43,069 nucleotides of DNA from Myxococcales bacterium. GTDB taxonomy: Bacteria > Myxococcota_A > Polyangia > Polyangiales > Polyangiaceae. The notes under the pieces are model-generated. The model was given only the letters and a program-made list of their open reading frames with translations. It was not told the DNA's origin and searched no databases. This document shows, in pieces, positions 16,548-25,191 of this stretch. The stretch is from assembly GCA_903642325.1 (NCBI GenBank), contig CAHJWM010000042.1, positions 1 to 43,069 of the forward strand. The letters are read 5' to 3'. The stretch's first letter is position 1. Each line of letters opens with the position of its first letter. Position numbers and translations under genes: made by a program.

Positions 16548-17657
16548 TCAAAAATCTGCGGCAAGTTGCACGCTGCCCGGACCGACGAGTGCTCTGCCGT
16601 GCTGCAGACCAGCGTAGCCGCGGCCTGCCCCGCTTGCCGCATGAGTACCCGAGACGCCATCTATGGTGAAGTAGAGCACGGTGCCCAAAACCAACCCCGC
16701 GCCCCCAACCGCAAATGCGATCGTCGAGATGTTGCCGGATCGTTTGGCCGTGTCCACTGAATTTCGGCTGCTCGCCGGGCACACGTCGGCGGCGCAGCCG
16801 GCGTTCAGATCCTGCTTGTCTTTGATGGCGACCACACCGAACGCCGTGCCCACGCCGACGCCGACCAAACCCACTCCCCACGAGGCGTATGCGGCAACGT
16901 GATTGGGCGCGGCGGCGACAGCGTCGGGCCGCGCTAACGGCGGTGAATGCGGCGTAACGAGCGATGCGGCGGGCATGGCCACCGCCTTCTGCCCAGTGTC
17001 GTCGGTTGAGCTCGGGGCGCTCGGGGGCGGTGCGTTGGGATCCACTTCGAGCTTGAGGGTGACCGTCTGCTTGTCAGCTAAAGCCACGCTCACGCGAGCG
17101 CTCGCTTTCAAAAAGCCTGGTGCGCTGGCTTCGACCACATGCTCGCCGGGGTCGGCCGGCAGCTCACTGTCGAGCAAGGTGTTGGCCACTTGCTGTCCGT
17201 CCACGGTCAGATGCAATTCAGTACCGGCTGGAGCGCTGATCGAGATGGTCAGTCCAGCGATCTTCGGCTTGGCCGCGTCTAGCGCGATTTGCGCCCGCTC
17301 GTAGGCGTTGCTGAGTGCCGCGCTCGGGTTTGCAGGCAGCGGTTCACGTAGAACCCTGCGCAGCATTTCAGTGCCCTCCACCAGCCTACCCTCGCTTACC
17401 TCGCACTCACCGAGCCGGCCGAGCACGATGGCCGAGTGATGAGTTTTTTCGGCGCGATCGAGCTTTGGGATCGCTTGATCGCACTTGCCGGCCCAGGCCA
17501 GCTTGAGCCCGTCCACGGCCAACGCTCTCGCCCCCGCAGTCTCCGCCGCCGTGTCTTCGTCCGCACGAGCGTTTGCAATCGAGCTGAATTGCAGACCCAC
17601 GCCGCACAATACGAGGGTGCCTAACCACGCCGGAGACCGATGTCGAAGCAATGCCAT
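16548..17657 (-). CDS. TPR/PEGA-domain protein with two C-terminal membrane helices (second copy of this type)
   Basis: A 369-residue protein with the same plan as the gene at 7042-8067. A signal peptide ends around SIANARADED; a TPR-like helical part (~30-120) contains ALAVDGLKLAWAGKCDQAI and ALSNAYERAQIALDAAK; a PEGA beta-sandwich (~130-205) contains GTELHLTVDGQQVANTL and DPGEHVVEASAPGFLKAS; a Pro/Ala linker follows. Then comes a membrane helix, a ~30-residue loop with two Cys (LNAGCAADVCPAS), and a second helix opening ISTIAFAVGGAGL. ATG 17657 is preceded by AAGGA at good spacing, which settles the start. It is divergent from the binding-protein lipoprotein at 17830, only 172 bases away, so a shared promoter region and joint function are likely. 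Confidence 0.84.
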   Translation of the reverse strand: MALLRHRSPAWLGTLVLCGVGLQFSSIANARADEDTAAETAGARALAVDGLKLAWAGKCDQAIPKLDRAEKTHHSAIVLGRLGECEVSEGRLVEGTEMLRRVLREPLPANPSAALSNAYERAQIALDAAKPKIAGLTISISAPAGTELHLTVDGQQVANTLLDSELPADPGEHVVEASAPGFLKASARVSVALADKQTVTLKLEVDPNAPPPSAPSSTDDTGQKAVAMPAASLVTPHSPPLARPDAVAAAPNHVAAYASWGVGLVGVGVGTAFGVVAIKDKQDLNAGCAADVCPASSRNSVDTAKRSGNISTIAFAVGGAGLVLGTVLYFTIDGVSGTHAASGAGRGYAGLQHGRALVGPGSVQLAADF

Positions 17658-17829
17658 TGCAATCCTTTCCGAGCCGAATTCCCGGCCGTCTCTAGATTCC
17701 GATGCGCCGAACGCGCGAACACGGCACCAGGGAGCCAGGGTGCGTCCAGTCTCCAACGGCTTATCTAGCCTTGGCTTAAGCCGTTGCACTTGCCACGCCT
17801 GACTTCGGCGCTGGACAGGGATCAACGGC

Positions 17830-19557
17830 ATGTCATCAAATAGTGTCTTCCATCGGGCAAGCTGCGCAGCCGCATTGGTGATAACGGCAGTTGCGGGCTG
17901 CAACAACATCGTCGGCCTCGATCAAATCTCCGTCAGTGACGAAGCGTCGCTGGCGGGTGGGACAGGCGGAAACATCGGCTCGACGCCGGGCAGCGACGCG
18001 GGCGGCGGCGCCCTCAATGACGGCGGAAGTGATGCGATGGCGGCCGCGGGCGAAGCCGGCGGCGGACCGGTTGGCGATTGCACGACGAATCAGCAGTGCA
18101 CCGACCTGGCCGCAGCGGACGTCACCGGCATCGCGGGCGCTCCCGCGGCGATGGCGGCCGCGGCCTCGGTGTGCGTGAAAGCTCCTATTCCACACTGCGT
18201 GAAGCTGCTCAGCCAAGACTGCGATGCGCTCACGGGCGATTATAAGAACGACCAAGCGATCGTGCTCGGCTCGCTCTTTTCTACCAAGGGCACGACCGCA
18301 CCGACGAACTTGTTGCGCCAGCAGTCTGCCGCGCTCGCCATCGAGCAAATCAACTCTCAGGGCGGCGTCCCCGGGGGGAGCACCTCAGCCGACGGTCGGC
18401 CGCTAGTGTTGGTCTCGTGTGACGAATCGACCGACCTGATCCGCGCCGCCACCCACCTCGTCACGGATTTGCATGTGCCTGCCATCGTCGGGCCCAACAC
18501 CAGTCAAGACACGCTCGACGTCTCGACGAAAGTCACCGTCCCGGGAGGGACCGTCGTGATGAGCCCGACCGGCGTCGCGTCCAGTATCGCCTCGCTGCGG
18601 GACAACGACTTGACTTGGCTAATGGTACCCTCCGACGTGCAGCGCGCACCCTTGATGATCAATCAAATTAGCGTCCTCGAGCAAACCCTCAAAGTTACGC
18701 GCAACAAGGCAACCGTCAAGTTGGGCGTCATCTTTCGGAACGACGCACTCGGCATCGGCACGCGAACGTCCTTGAATGATCTGGTCATCAACGGCAAGTC
18801 GATGACTGATCCGGTCAATTTGAACAACAACGTTCAGATCGATGGCTACGACGGCAGCGACGCCACCTTGCAGCCCACCGTGACGAAATACTTGATGTTC
18901 ATGCCAGACATCATCGTGCTGGCGGGCACCGCAGAAGCAATCACGAAGCTCATGGTGCCGCTCGAAGCGCAATGGACCGGCGTGGAGCGGCCGAGCTACG
19001 TTTTGATCGATTCCACGAAGGTGCCGGAGCTGCTCGCCGCAGTCACCAACAACGATGACTTGCGCCGGCGCGTGCGAGGGACCGGAATCACGCCAGGACC
19101 GGCCGGCATGAATACGCCCGGCGAGACCTATAATGCCTTCGTGCTCGACTACAACCAGCGCTACCCCGGGAGCTCCGCGACCACGTCCGGCATGGGCCCG
19201 GCCCACGACGCTGCGTACGCCATCGGCATGGCCCTCGCAGCGACTCGTACCGAGCCCGTATCTGGCGCAAGCATCGCGGCGGGACTGCGCAAGCTGGCGG
19301 GTGGGAAAACGGTGCTCGAGGCCACGAGCACGAATATATTGGCCGCCTTCCAGAAGCTTGCCGCCGGCGAAAAGCTCACCACCATCGGCACGTTTGGCAA
19401 TCTCGAGTGGGACGCCAATGGTGCGGTTCTGGGTGGCACACTCGAAATGTGGTGTATCGGCGTACCCGCCACCAAACCGGCGTACGCTAGCTCGGGATTG
19501 ATGCTCGATATAAAGACGCAAATCCTGAGTGGAAACTATGTTCAGTGCGGACCTTGA
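17830..19557 (+). CDS. Periplasmic-binding-protein-like lipoprotein (LivK/type 1 fold)
   Basis: A 575-residue lipoprotein. The signal peptide ends VAGC, followed by NNIVGLDQISV, a post-lipobox motif shared with two other lipoproteins here. A Gly/Ala/Asp linker (~40-85) leads to a short Cys-containing segment (GDCTTNQQC...CVKAPIPHC...QDC), then a type 1 periplasmic-binding fold (~145-560): AIVLGSLFSTKG, SAALAIEQINSQGGV, PLVLVSCDES, VPAIVGPNTSQDTL, MPDIIVLAGTAEAITK and GPAHDAAYAIGMALAA. Relatives bind branched-chain amino acids or other small ligands. No permease or ATPase genes follow, so a sensing role is more likely than uptake. The stop lies 62 bases before the kinase ATG at 19620, and the kinase frame itself opens inside this gene. 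Confidence 0.85.
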   Translation: MSSNSVFHRASCAAALVITAVAGCNNIVGLDQISVSDEASLAGGTGGNIGSTPGSDAGGGALNDGGSDAMAAAGEAGGGPVGDCTTNQQCTDLAAADVTGIAGAPAAMAAAASVCVKAPIPHCVKLLSQDCDALTGDYKNDQAIVLGSLFSTKGTTAPTNLLRQQSAALAIEQINSQGGVPGGSTSADGRPLVLVSCDESTDLIRAATHLVTDLHVPAIVGPNTSQDTLDVSTKVTVPGGTVVMSPTGVASSIASLRDNDLTWLMVPSDVQRAPLMINQISVLEQTLKVTRNKATVKLGVIFRNDALGIGTRTSLNDLVINGKSMTDPVNLNNNVQIDGYDGSDATLQPTVTKYLMFMPDIIVLAGTAEAITKLMVPLEAQWTGVERPSYVLIDSTKVPELLAAVTNNDDLRRRVRGTGITPGPAGMNTPGETYNAFVLDYNQRYPGSSATTSGMGPAHDAAYAIGMALAATRTEPVSGASIAAGLRKLAGGKTVLEATSTNILAAFQKLAAGEKLTTIGTFGNLEWDANGAVLGGTLEMWCIGVPATKPAYASSGLMLDIKTQILSGNYVQCGP

Positions 19558-19619
19558 AGTCGGCGAGCGACGCTAAAGAAACGCTCCGGGCGGGCGTTAT
19601 TTTAGCGAGGCATGAGAGC

Positions 19620-21206
19620 ATGATGCGAACCCCGGAACCCCGCTTCACCGGCTCGATGCAAACGGGCCCTTCGAGCGGCCTGGTTGCGCTGGCGGATGCA
19701 AGCTCGGTCGAGTTGCCGTTTGCGGCCGGAGATTTGATCGCGGGTAAGTACGAGGTCTTGAAGCTGATCGGCGCGGGGGGAATGGGCTACGTCGTCGCCG
19801 CCACCCACGTCGAGCTGGGCGAGGTGGTGGCGCTGAAGTTCTTGCGCCCCGAGGCCCTGCAGATCGAGGAGCTGGTCGAACGCTTCGCGCGTGAAGCGCG
19901 TGCAGCAGCCAAGATCCGCAGCGAGCACGTGGCACGCGTTTTCGACGTCGGCACCCTGCCGGACGGCGTGCCGTTCATCGTGATGGAGTACTTGGCCGGT
20001 CAGGATCTGTCCGAGGTGTTGGCTCAGGGCGGTCCGTTGCCCATCAAGGTGGCGGTCGAGTATGTGATGCAAGCCTGCGAGGCGCTGGCCGCCGCGCACG
20101 CTGCCGGCGTCGTGCACCGCGATATCAAACCAGAAAACCTATTTCTGACGCGTCACGCCCAGGGGCTCGATTTCATCAAGATCTTGGATTTCGGCATCTC
20201 CAAGGTAGCGCTCACCCCCGGCGGCAAGCGCGCATTCGTGCGGACGATGATGCCCATCGGATCCCCGGTGTACATGTCGCCGGAGCAGATCCGCTCTTCC
20301 GAAAATGTGGATGCACGAACGGACATTTGGTCCCTGGGCTGCGTCCTGTTCGAGCTGCTGACGGGCGTCGTGGCCTTCGACGAGCCGACGCTCATGCAAC
20401 TGAGCGCCGCGATCTTGGAAAAAGACCCCGCGCCCCTGCGCGCGCTGTTGCCGGACGCGCCGGTGGAGCTCGAAAATGTACTGATTCGCTGCCTGGAGAA
20501 GGACGCCAGCAAGCGCTACAGCAATATTGCCGAGTTGGCGATCGACCTCTATACGTTTGCCCCGCGGCGTTCTCGTATCTCGGCCGAACGCTGCTATCAC
20601 GCACTCAAAAACGCGGGCATCGATTGTCCGGATTTCGATCTGCAAAGCGTGTTCCCGCCGAGCCTTGGTGATCTGCCCGCGCCATCGAGCGGAGGAGCGC
20701 GTCGCGTCATTTCCCCGACGTCGACGACGCTGGCGCGAACGGAGACGACGCTGGCGGGGGTGCGGGCCAGCGCGGCGCCTTCGATTACCATCGAAGAAGT
20801 CCCCACACTGAGGCCACCTCACACACGCAAGCTCGCGGCCGGCATTGGTCTTGTCGCGCTGGCGGCGGCATCCTTCGTCGTCGCCCGCGCGTACGATCCC
20901 AACCTGCTCGGAGCGCCGAAAGCTCTCCAACGACCTACCGGAGTCGCAGAGCCGCCGACCACTGCCTTCAGCGCCTCGTTACCGAAAACGCAAGCCAAGG
21001 CGGGCAGCGTCGCTTCACCGATTGATCTGGATGCTCTAGCTACGGATTCGGCCGCCAACAAGGTCGCTGGCAGCTTAGCTCCAGCGCACCCGGCGTCGCC
21101 CGGCGCGCTCTACGCCGCGCCGCGCCGCGCGCCGTCGGCGCCAGCCAAAGCGACGCTAGCCGCTCACAGACATTCGGGCGACGACGAGCTCGACGTGGGG
21201 TATTGA
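19620..21206 (+). CDS. Membrane-anchored Ser/Thr protein kinase (PknB-like)
   Basis: A 528-residue Hanks-type kinase. The catalytic domain (~40-300) is complete: glycine loop LIGAGGMGYVV, Lys in VVALKFLRPE (~72), VVHRDIKPENL (~164), DFG in ILDFGISKV (~190), MSPEQIRS, and DIWSLGCVLFELLTG. After ~100 residues of Ser/Thr-rich linker comes one transmembrane helix (~403-423, GIGLVALAAASFVVARAY) and a ~100-residue Ala/Pro extracytoplasmic tail with no PASTA or other sensor domain. The start could be GTG 19545, overlapping the upstream gene by 13 bases, or ATG 19620; the latter avoids overlap. With its own tail lacking a ligand domain, the adjacent binding-protein lipoprotein is a plausible input partner; this is inference. 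Confidence 0.92.
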   Translation: MMRTPEPRFTGSMQTGPSSGLVALADASSVELPFAAGDLIAGKYEVLKLIGAGGMGYVVAATHVELGEVVALKFLRPEALQIEELVERFAREARAAAKIRSEHVARVFDVGTLPDGVPFIVMEYLAGQDLSEVLAQGGPLPIKVAVEYVMQACEALAAAHAAGVVHRDIKPENLFLTRHAQGLDFIKILDFGISKVALTPGGKRAFVRTMMPIGSPVYMSPEQIRSSENVDARTDIWSLGCVLFELLTGVVAFDEPTLMQLSAAILEKDPAPLRALLPDAPVELENVLIRCLEKDASKRYSNIAELAIDLYTFAPRRSRISAERCYHALKNAGIDCPDFDLQSVFPPSLGDLPAPSSGGARRVISPTSTTLARTETTLAGVRASAAPSITIEEVPTLRPPHTRKLAAGIGLVALAAASFVVARAYDPNLLGAPKALQRPTGVAEPPTTAFSASLPKTQAKAGSVASPIDLDALATDSAANKVAGSLAPAHPASPGALYAAPRRAPSAPAKATLAAHRHSGDDELDVGY

Positions 21207-21266
21207 TATCCCGCTAGACTCCGTGATCGGCGTCAACGCGGCCCGGCGTTCGAAGCCCGTCGCTCT

Positions 21267-22568
21267 TCAGAAAGCCTGGCCCGCCGAAAAATAACCGCTA
21301 ATCGGCGTCGCGTCCGGTGACCAGGCGACGTCGGCGCGGATCACGAAAGAGGTGCCCGACTGGACGCGCAGCCCACCGCCAGCCCCGTACTTCAGACCGA
21401 AGCCCCGGCCGTCGAGCTCGGGATGGGACTCGGCGTCCGCCCAGACACGGCCGCCGTCGAAGAAGGGGACGACGCCCAGAATGAGTGGCTTGCCAAAAGC
21501 ACGAAAGGAGACGGCCTCGACCCGCAGCTCGACGTTACCGAGCGCCTTGAGCTTTCCGTAGTAGCGCTGCGCCGGCACCCCACGCACGCCAGTCGTTCCG
21601 CCCACCGCGAAGGTGTCGTCGAAACGAGCTAGCTCGTAGAACGGTACGTTGCCAAACATCCAGTCTCCAACCACGCGCACGGCCAAGCTGACGCGGTCAG
21701 TCCCTAAAGGCAAAAAACCCCTCACGTTCAGCGTCGCTTCCCCATAACGGTAAGGGAATTCCGTGGTGTTACCGGGGCTCAGCTTGACGTCCAACGTGTC
21801 GAAGCTTCCGCGGTGGCTCGACGTTTCGTTGTCGCGCGTGTCCCACTGCAAACCGTACTTGAACAACACGACCGCGTGTGACTGAGTTTGCCCGATCAGC
21901 TTTTTGACTTCGTCGCTCCCGTTGCGCTGGTCTTCTGCGAGCTTCGAGTCAGCGGCGACCCGGATCAGATTTTGAATGTAGCGAAAGCCGACTCGGCCCG
22001 CCAAATGGTCGACGATCTTACTTCGCACGTCGACGTCGAACTGCGGGTGTCCACGCGTGTACTTGAAGTATTCCGATGCGCTGTCCCGACCCCCGATGGA
22101 TGACGCATTGCCGACGCCGAAGTATTCGACGCGCTCCCACGTGTACGACGGTCGAAGCTCGAGCCGCAGCGGCGCGCCGAACAGCCGCGGAATGGTCAGA
22201 CGAGCATACAAATCTTGGTAAGGGATGGTGAAGCCCTGACTCGCACTGTACTTGAACGTGACCAGGCCCGATGAGTCGACGTTCCAGATGAACGGATCGA
22301 CGCCCTTTTTTACCCGCGCAAAACCTGCGAAATAACCGCCACCAATGCCGAGATCGGTGCTGCCCCCCACCACTGGGACGATGTTGACTTCGGTGTGCGC
22401 CGTGTCCGCGTCGGGTTCACTGGAGTCGGGTTGAACGACGATAGATGTCTTCGACTCGTTCGTTTGACGACTGTTCGAATTGAGCGCATCAGCCGCAAAC
22501 CCCGCTGTGCTCCAACACACGCTAGCCAGCACGAAGCCACGTAAAGCGTGCCCGAAGCGGAATCTCAC
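21267..22568 (-). CDS. Omp85/BamA-type outer-membrane beta-barrel (surface antigen family)
   Basis: A 433-residue outer-membrane protein. A signal peptide (ALRGFVLASVCWSTAGFAADA) is followed by a ~50-residue linker and a beta-barrel of alternating strands to the end, finishing with Phe (SAGQAF), as expected for outer-membrane insertion. The segment FAVGGTTGVRGVPAQRYYGK resembles the V-R-G-(F/Y) lid-lock motif of Omp85 proteins, and GVVPFFDGGRVWAD and LKYGAGGGLRVQSG match the last strands of the bacterial surface antigen (D15) domain. No POTRA domains are present, so this is a short barrel like the TamA/patatin-linked or stand-alone type, not BamA itself. The start is uncertain; GTG 22568 gives the best signal peptide. 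It is convergent with the kinase gene. Confidence 0.8.
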   Translation of the reverse strand: MRFRFGHALRGFVLASVCWSTAGFAADALNSNSRQTNESKTSIVVQPDSSEPDADTAHTEVNIVPVVGGSTDLGIGGGYFAGFARVKKGVDPFIWNVDSSGLVTFKYSASQGFTIPYQDLYARLTIPRLFGAPLRLELRPSYTWERVEYFGVGNASSIGGRDSASEYFKYTRGHPQFDVDVRSKIVDHLAGRVGFRYIQNLIRVAADSKLAEDQRNGSDEVKKLIGQTQSHAVVLFKYGLQWDTRDNETSSHRGSFDTLDVKLSPGNTTEFPYRYGEATLNVRGFLPLGTDRVSLAVRVVGDWMFGNVPFYELARFDDTFAVGGTTGVRGVPAQRYYGKLKALGNVELRVEAVSFRAFGKPLILGVVPFFDGGRVWADAESHPELDGRGFGLKYGAGGGLRVQSGTSFVIRADVAWSPDATPISGYFSAGQAF

Positions 22569-22801
22569 GCGCGCCCGAATGCATGGGCTGTGCCGCCACC
22601 ATTTCGCGCAAATAGTCGGATTGGCGGCCGATGCAATCGTGGCGGCTTGGTCGAGACCCGATCGCACCGCTCAATTTCGCCTCGCGCGCACCCAAACGAT
22701 TCGAGTGTTTCGTGCAATTCGTACGTGCGTGCGCGCAAGCCAGAGCGCGGCTTTGCTATTTTGGAGTAGCTGGCGTCGCGAGCTCGTATTAAGTGCACGG
22801 C

Positions 22802-23038
22802 ATGACGATTCAGGCCGCCGTTGCCGATACTTCCGCTAAAACCGTCGCGTTCGGGGATAAAACCTACGCCATCCAGGCGCTCTCGGATGATAGCTACACC
22901 GTGTTACTGGCGGGGATCCCAGTGGGCCGAGTGGTGTATTCATTCGGAGCCGCCAATGGCGTGCCCGAAGGCAACGCGATCAGTGAGGACGACCTGTACG
23001 CGATCGCCGAGGCCTGGTTCGCGGCCGTCGATGCCTGA
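22802..23038 (+). CDS. Small conserved-looking protein, unknown
   Basis: A 78-residue acidic protein beginning MTIQAAVADTSAKTVAFGDK, with YAIQALSDDSYTVLLAGIPV and a helical C-terminus ending AIAEAWFAAVDA. No domain is recognised. A GTG nine bases upstream is an alternative start. It leads a tightly packed set of three genes (six bases to the next, then a one-base stop/start overlap), so the three products are probably made together. No signal peptide or membrane segment is visible. Confidence 0.65.
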   Translation: MTIQAAVADTSAKTVAFGDKTYAIQALSDDSYTVLLAGIPVGRVVYSFGAANGVPEGNAISEDDLYAIAEAWFAAVDA

Positions 23039-23044
23039 GGCGCT

Positions 23045-23398
23045 ATGAACGTGCGCGACGAGATCATGGCTTTAGAGGCCGAGCTTCGGGAGGCAGAGCT
23101 CCGGCCCGAGCCCGCCTTCTTCGAACGCGCGCTGGCAGACGACGCCGTGCTCGACGGCGAGCTCGCGAAGGCCAAGATCGTAGCCGCACATCGAGCCGGC
23201 GGGGGCGTCAAATTTATAAGCGTAGAGATGAGCGAGTATGAAGTGCGCGAGCATGGCGCGGCCGCCGTCGTCACCTGCGCTGGCGTGTACCGAACGCCCA
23301 CCGCCGTACACGAGCTCGAATTCATGCGGGTTTGGTTGAAGAAACCCGAGGGCTGGCGGATCATTGCCGGATCAGTGACGGCGCGAAAGCCGGCCTAA
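23045..23398 (+). CDS. NTF2-like/DUF4440-type small protein
   Basis: A 117-residue protein with the helix-helix-sheet pattern of SnoaL/NTF2-like domains: an N-terminal helix DEIMALEAELREAELRPEPA, FFERALADDAVLDGELAKAK, strands YEVREHGAAAVVTCAGVYRT and VHELEFMRVWLKKPEGWRIIAGSVT. The W-K-K-x-x-G-W-R-I-I ending is the classic DUF4440 hallmark. These folds form cone-shaped pockets used for binding or catalysis; no catalytic residues can be assigned. It is the middle gene of a three-gene set; its TAA stop (23396-23398) shares a base with the ATG of the next gene, predicting translational coupling. Confidence 0.75.
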   Translation: MNVRDEIMALEAELREAELRPEPAFFERALADDAVLDGELAKAKIVAAHRAGGGVKFISVEMSEYEVREHGAAAVVTCAGVYRTPTAVHELEFMRVWLKKPEGWRIIAGSVTARKPA

Positions 23399-23703
23399 TG
23401 GCAGAGGTTCGTTTGGACCGCGGGCATGACGGTCGCCTGCAGGCATGGGTATGCACGGCTTGGGATCGCATTCGCTTGCGCAAATGTGCGGACATCGTGC
23501 AGGACGGCTTCGGCGGGGAGGCTCGCGACCGCGTCGGCGGTGCAGACTTGGTGTTCTGGGACTTCATGGTCGGCGCGGAGCTAGTGACCGTGCTTCTCGA
23601 GCAGCACGTCGGTATTGCCGTTATCGCAAACAGCAAGACTCCTTCCAACGAAGCTTTGGTGCGTGAGATAGCCGAGCACCTCGTGCTCCACGCGCAGCTC
23701 TAA
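23398..23703 (+). CDS. Small protein, unknown, coupled to DUF4440 gene
   Basis: A 101-residue protein: MAEVRLDRGHDGRLQAWVCT, then WDRIRLRKCADIVQDGFGGE, DLVFWDFMVGAELVTVLLE and a C-terminal helix EALVREIAEHLVLHAQL. It has a mixed alpha/beta look without a recognised domain. ATG 23398 is chosen since it overlaps the upstream stop (TAATG); the frame is open further back, but that part lies inside the DUF4440 gene. The FMVGAELVTVLLEQHVGIAVI stretch is hydrophobic, but it reads as alternating buried strands and is a poor membrane anchor. A role with the two preceding genes is inferred only from packing. Confidence 0.6.
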   Translation: MAEVRLDRGHDGRLQAWVCTAWDRIRLRKCADIVQDGFGGEARDRVGGADLVFWDFMVGAELVTVLLEQHVGIAVIANSKTPSNEALVREIAEHLVLHAQL

Positions 23704-23952
23704 GCCGAAGGTCGTCATTAGCGGGCACGAGTGCACGCGTCAGTCCGCCTGATGGCTACAAATCCAATCCACCAGAGTTGGAAGTGGTGATGGTCACGCA
23801 GAGCTTCGTGGCTCGTCGAAGCCTTCGGCGACGAGGGCGGAGGTGATTTCATGAACCCACGCAGTCACGAGCGCTCATTGACTGGGCCGGCCGAAATGGG
23901 CGTTGAAGATCATTTCCTAAACGGCGTTCAACCAAGTCGCACCTTTGCGCAG
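23704..23952. other. Convergent gap, no gene seen
   Basis: About 250 bases between the stops of a plus-strand set and the SpoU methyltransferase. CTCGTCG at ~23813 and CGACGAG ~17 bases downstream could form a 7-bp stem, but no T run follows, so a terminator is only possible. No coding frame here is convincing. Confidence 0.4.
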
Positions 23953-24435
23953 CTAAGAGTCGAGCAGGCCCAACGCTTCTTGACGCTTCCACTCGGCAAG
24001 CAAAATACCCGACGCAACAGCAAGGTTCAGGCTCTCGGTGGTTCCCGCTTGTGGGATCGTGATCTGCGCTTGGCACTCATCGAGCACCAGCGGCTCGAGG
24101 CCACGCGCCTCCGAGCCGATTAAGAGAAGATCCGTCGGTCGAAAGCGGAAGCGGTACAGGGATGTTGCGCTTTGCCGGGGTACGGTCGCAACACGCCGCC
24201 CCCCATAGCCGCGCAAGAAGTCGAGCGGTGCGCTTTCGATGCGTTGCCACCGAATCTTCGCGAAGGCGCCGGCCGACACCGTGCGCAAGCGCCTTGCATA
24301 GGACTTGCCATAGCGTTCCCGCACCAAACGATGCGGATCGAATACATAGCATTGCTCGAACCCGAAGACCTCGAGCGTGCGTGCCAGCACGCAGAGATTC
24401 TCGAATTGCTCGGGCGCGTAAACGAAGACGTTCAT
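23953..24435 (-). CDS. SpoU/TrmH-family RNA methyltransferase
   Basis: A 160-residue trefoil-knot (SPOUT) enzyme that methylates RNA ribose with S-adenosylmethionine. All three family motifs are present: motif 1 as ENLCVLARTLEVFG with its Arg, motif 2 LLLIGSEARGLEP with the G-x-E, and motif 3 ITIPQAGTTESLNLAVASGI, where the knot forms. The length matches single-domain members such as TrmL/TrmH-like proteins. The target (tRNA wobble position, tRNA G18 or rRNA) cannot be assigned. It is the last of four minus-strand genes with modest gaps (67 bases to the previous one), perhaps an operon. Confidence 0.9.
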   Translation of the reverse strand: MNVFVYAPEQFENLCVLARTLEVFGFEQCYVFDPHRLVRERYGKSYARRLRTVSAGAFAKIRWQRIESAPLDFLRGYGGRRVATVPRQSATSLYRFRFRPTDLLLIGSEARGLEPLVLDECQAQITIPQAGTTESLNLAVASGILLAEWKRQEALGLLDS

Positions 24436-24502
24436 CTTGGTACCCGTACGAAAAAAAGCGCACTTCCTCGGCTCGAAGGCATGCGCTAAACGAATCCGAA
24501 TC

Positions 24503-25153
24503 CTAGGGCGCCGGAGAGAGCGCGCTCAGGCGTTCCTTTGCCGCGGCCACGTAAACGGAGCGCGGGTAACTCTTCAGGAGCTCCGCGATGATTTCACGCT
24601 CGTCGCTGGGCCGCGCTAGTTGGCGCAGCGCTTGCGCCTGGGCCCACAAGGCCTCCGCCATCGTCTCCGGGTTGCCGATGTGACGATAGGTGGCGAGCTC
24701 TCCGAGCGCGCGGTTAGGCTCGCCTTGCGTTAAGTAAACCACCCCCAGGAGCAGGTGGGCTTTGATGCCCTCGGCCGAGCTCGGGAAAAGCTGTTCGAGT
24801 TGCTGGCCCTGAGTGACGGCCTCCGACAAATGACCCTGTTCGCGCGCCTGATTGGCCAGCTCGAATAGCTCGCTGGCAGAGACAGGGCGTCCTAGCGTCG
24901 CGCGGCTCTGGGGCGATACTAAAGCCAAACTGGGCTCATGCTCGACTCGTATCAGAGCTTGGTCGTGCAGCAGGCTCGCTGGTTTCGCGTTGACCATGGC
25001 CGCCGCGATTGGGGCGGCCGGTAGGCGGGGCGCGAAGAGCTGGACGCTGCGCAGTGCGCGCAGCTGTCCGCGAAACACCAAGATTGAAAGCGTGGCAATG
25101 GCGCCCACCGAGATCGCCAGCGCCAGTGACTGCGCCGCCAAGCGGAGTCGCAT
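24503..25153 (-). CDS. Membrane-anchored TPR-like protein, unknown
   Basis: A 216-residue protein. An N-terminal transmembrane helix (LALAISVGAIATLSILVF) anchors a short linker and then a helical C-terminal half with TPR or YfiO/BamD-like repeats: LFELANQAREQGHLSEAVTQ, QQLEQLFPSSAEGIKAHLLL, YLTQGEPNRALGELATYRH, and IIAELLKSYPRSVYVAAAKERL, the last with the Y-P-x-S-x-Y spacing common in outer-membrane-assembly TPRs. ATG 25153 is preferred over a TTG at 25189. It follows the GNAT gene by 38 bases on the same strand. It may be an envelope scaffold or an anti-sigma-like partner, but no sigma gene is adjacent. Confidence 0.7.
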   Translation of the reverse strand: MRLRLAAQSLALAISVGAIATLSILVFRGQLRALRSVQLFAPRLPAAPIAAAMVNAKPASLLHDQALIRVEHEPSLALVSPQSRATLGRPVSASELFELANQAREQGHLSEAVTQGQQLEQLFPSSAEGIKAHLLLGVVYLTQGEPNRALGELATYRHIGNPETMAEALWAQAQALRQLARPSDEREIIAELLKSYPRSVYVAAAKERLSALSPAP

Positions 25154-25191
25154 CGAGCTCACACGGCGAGACGATTGAGCGCCGGTCAAGA

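Noticed and set aside
18619-19521. 300-codon frame on the minus strand opposite the binding-protein gene
   Set aside because: It lies entirely antisense to a clear gene, with His/Arg/Gly-rich composition and no domain; such frames arise from high GC third positions.
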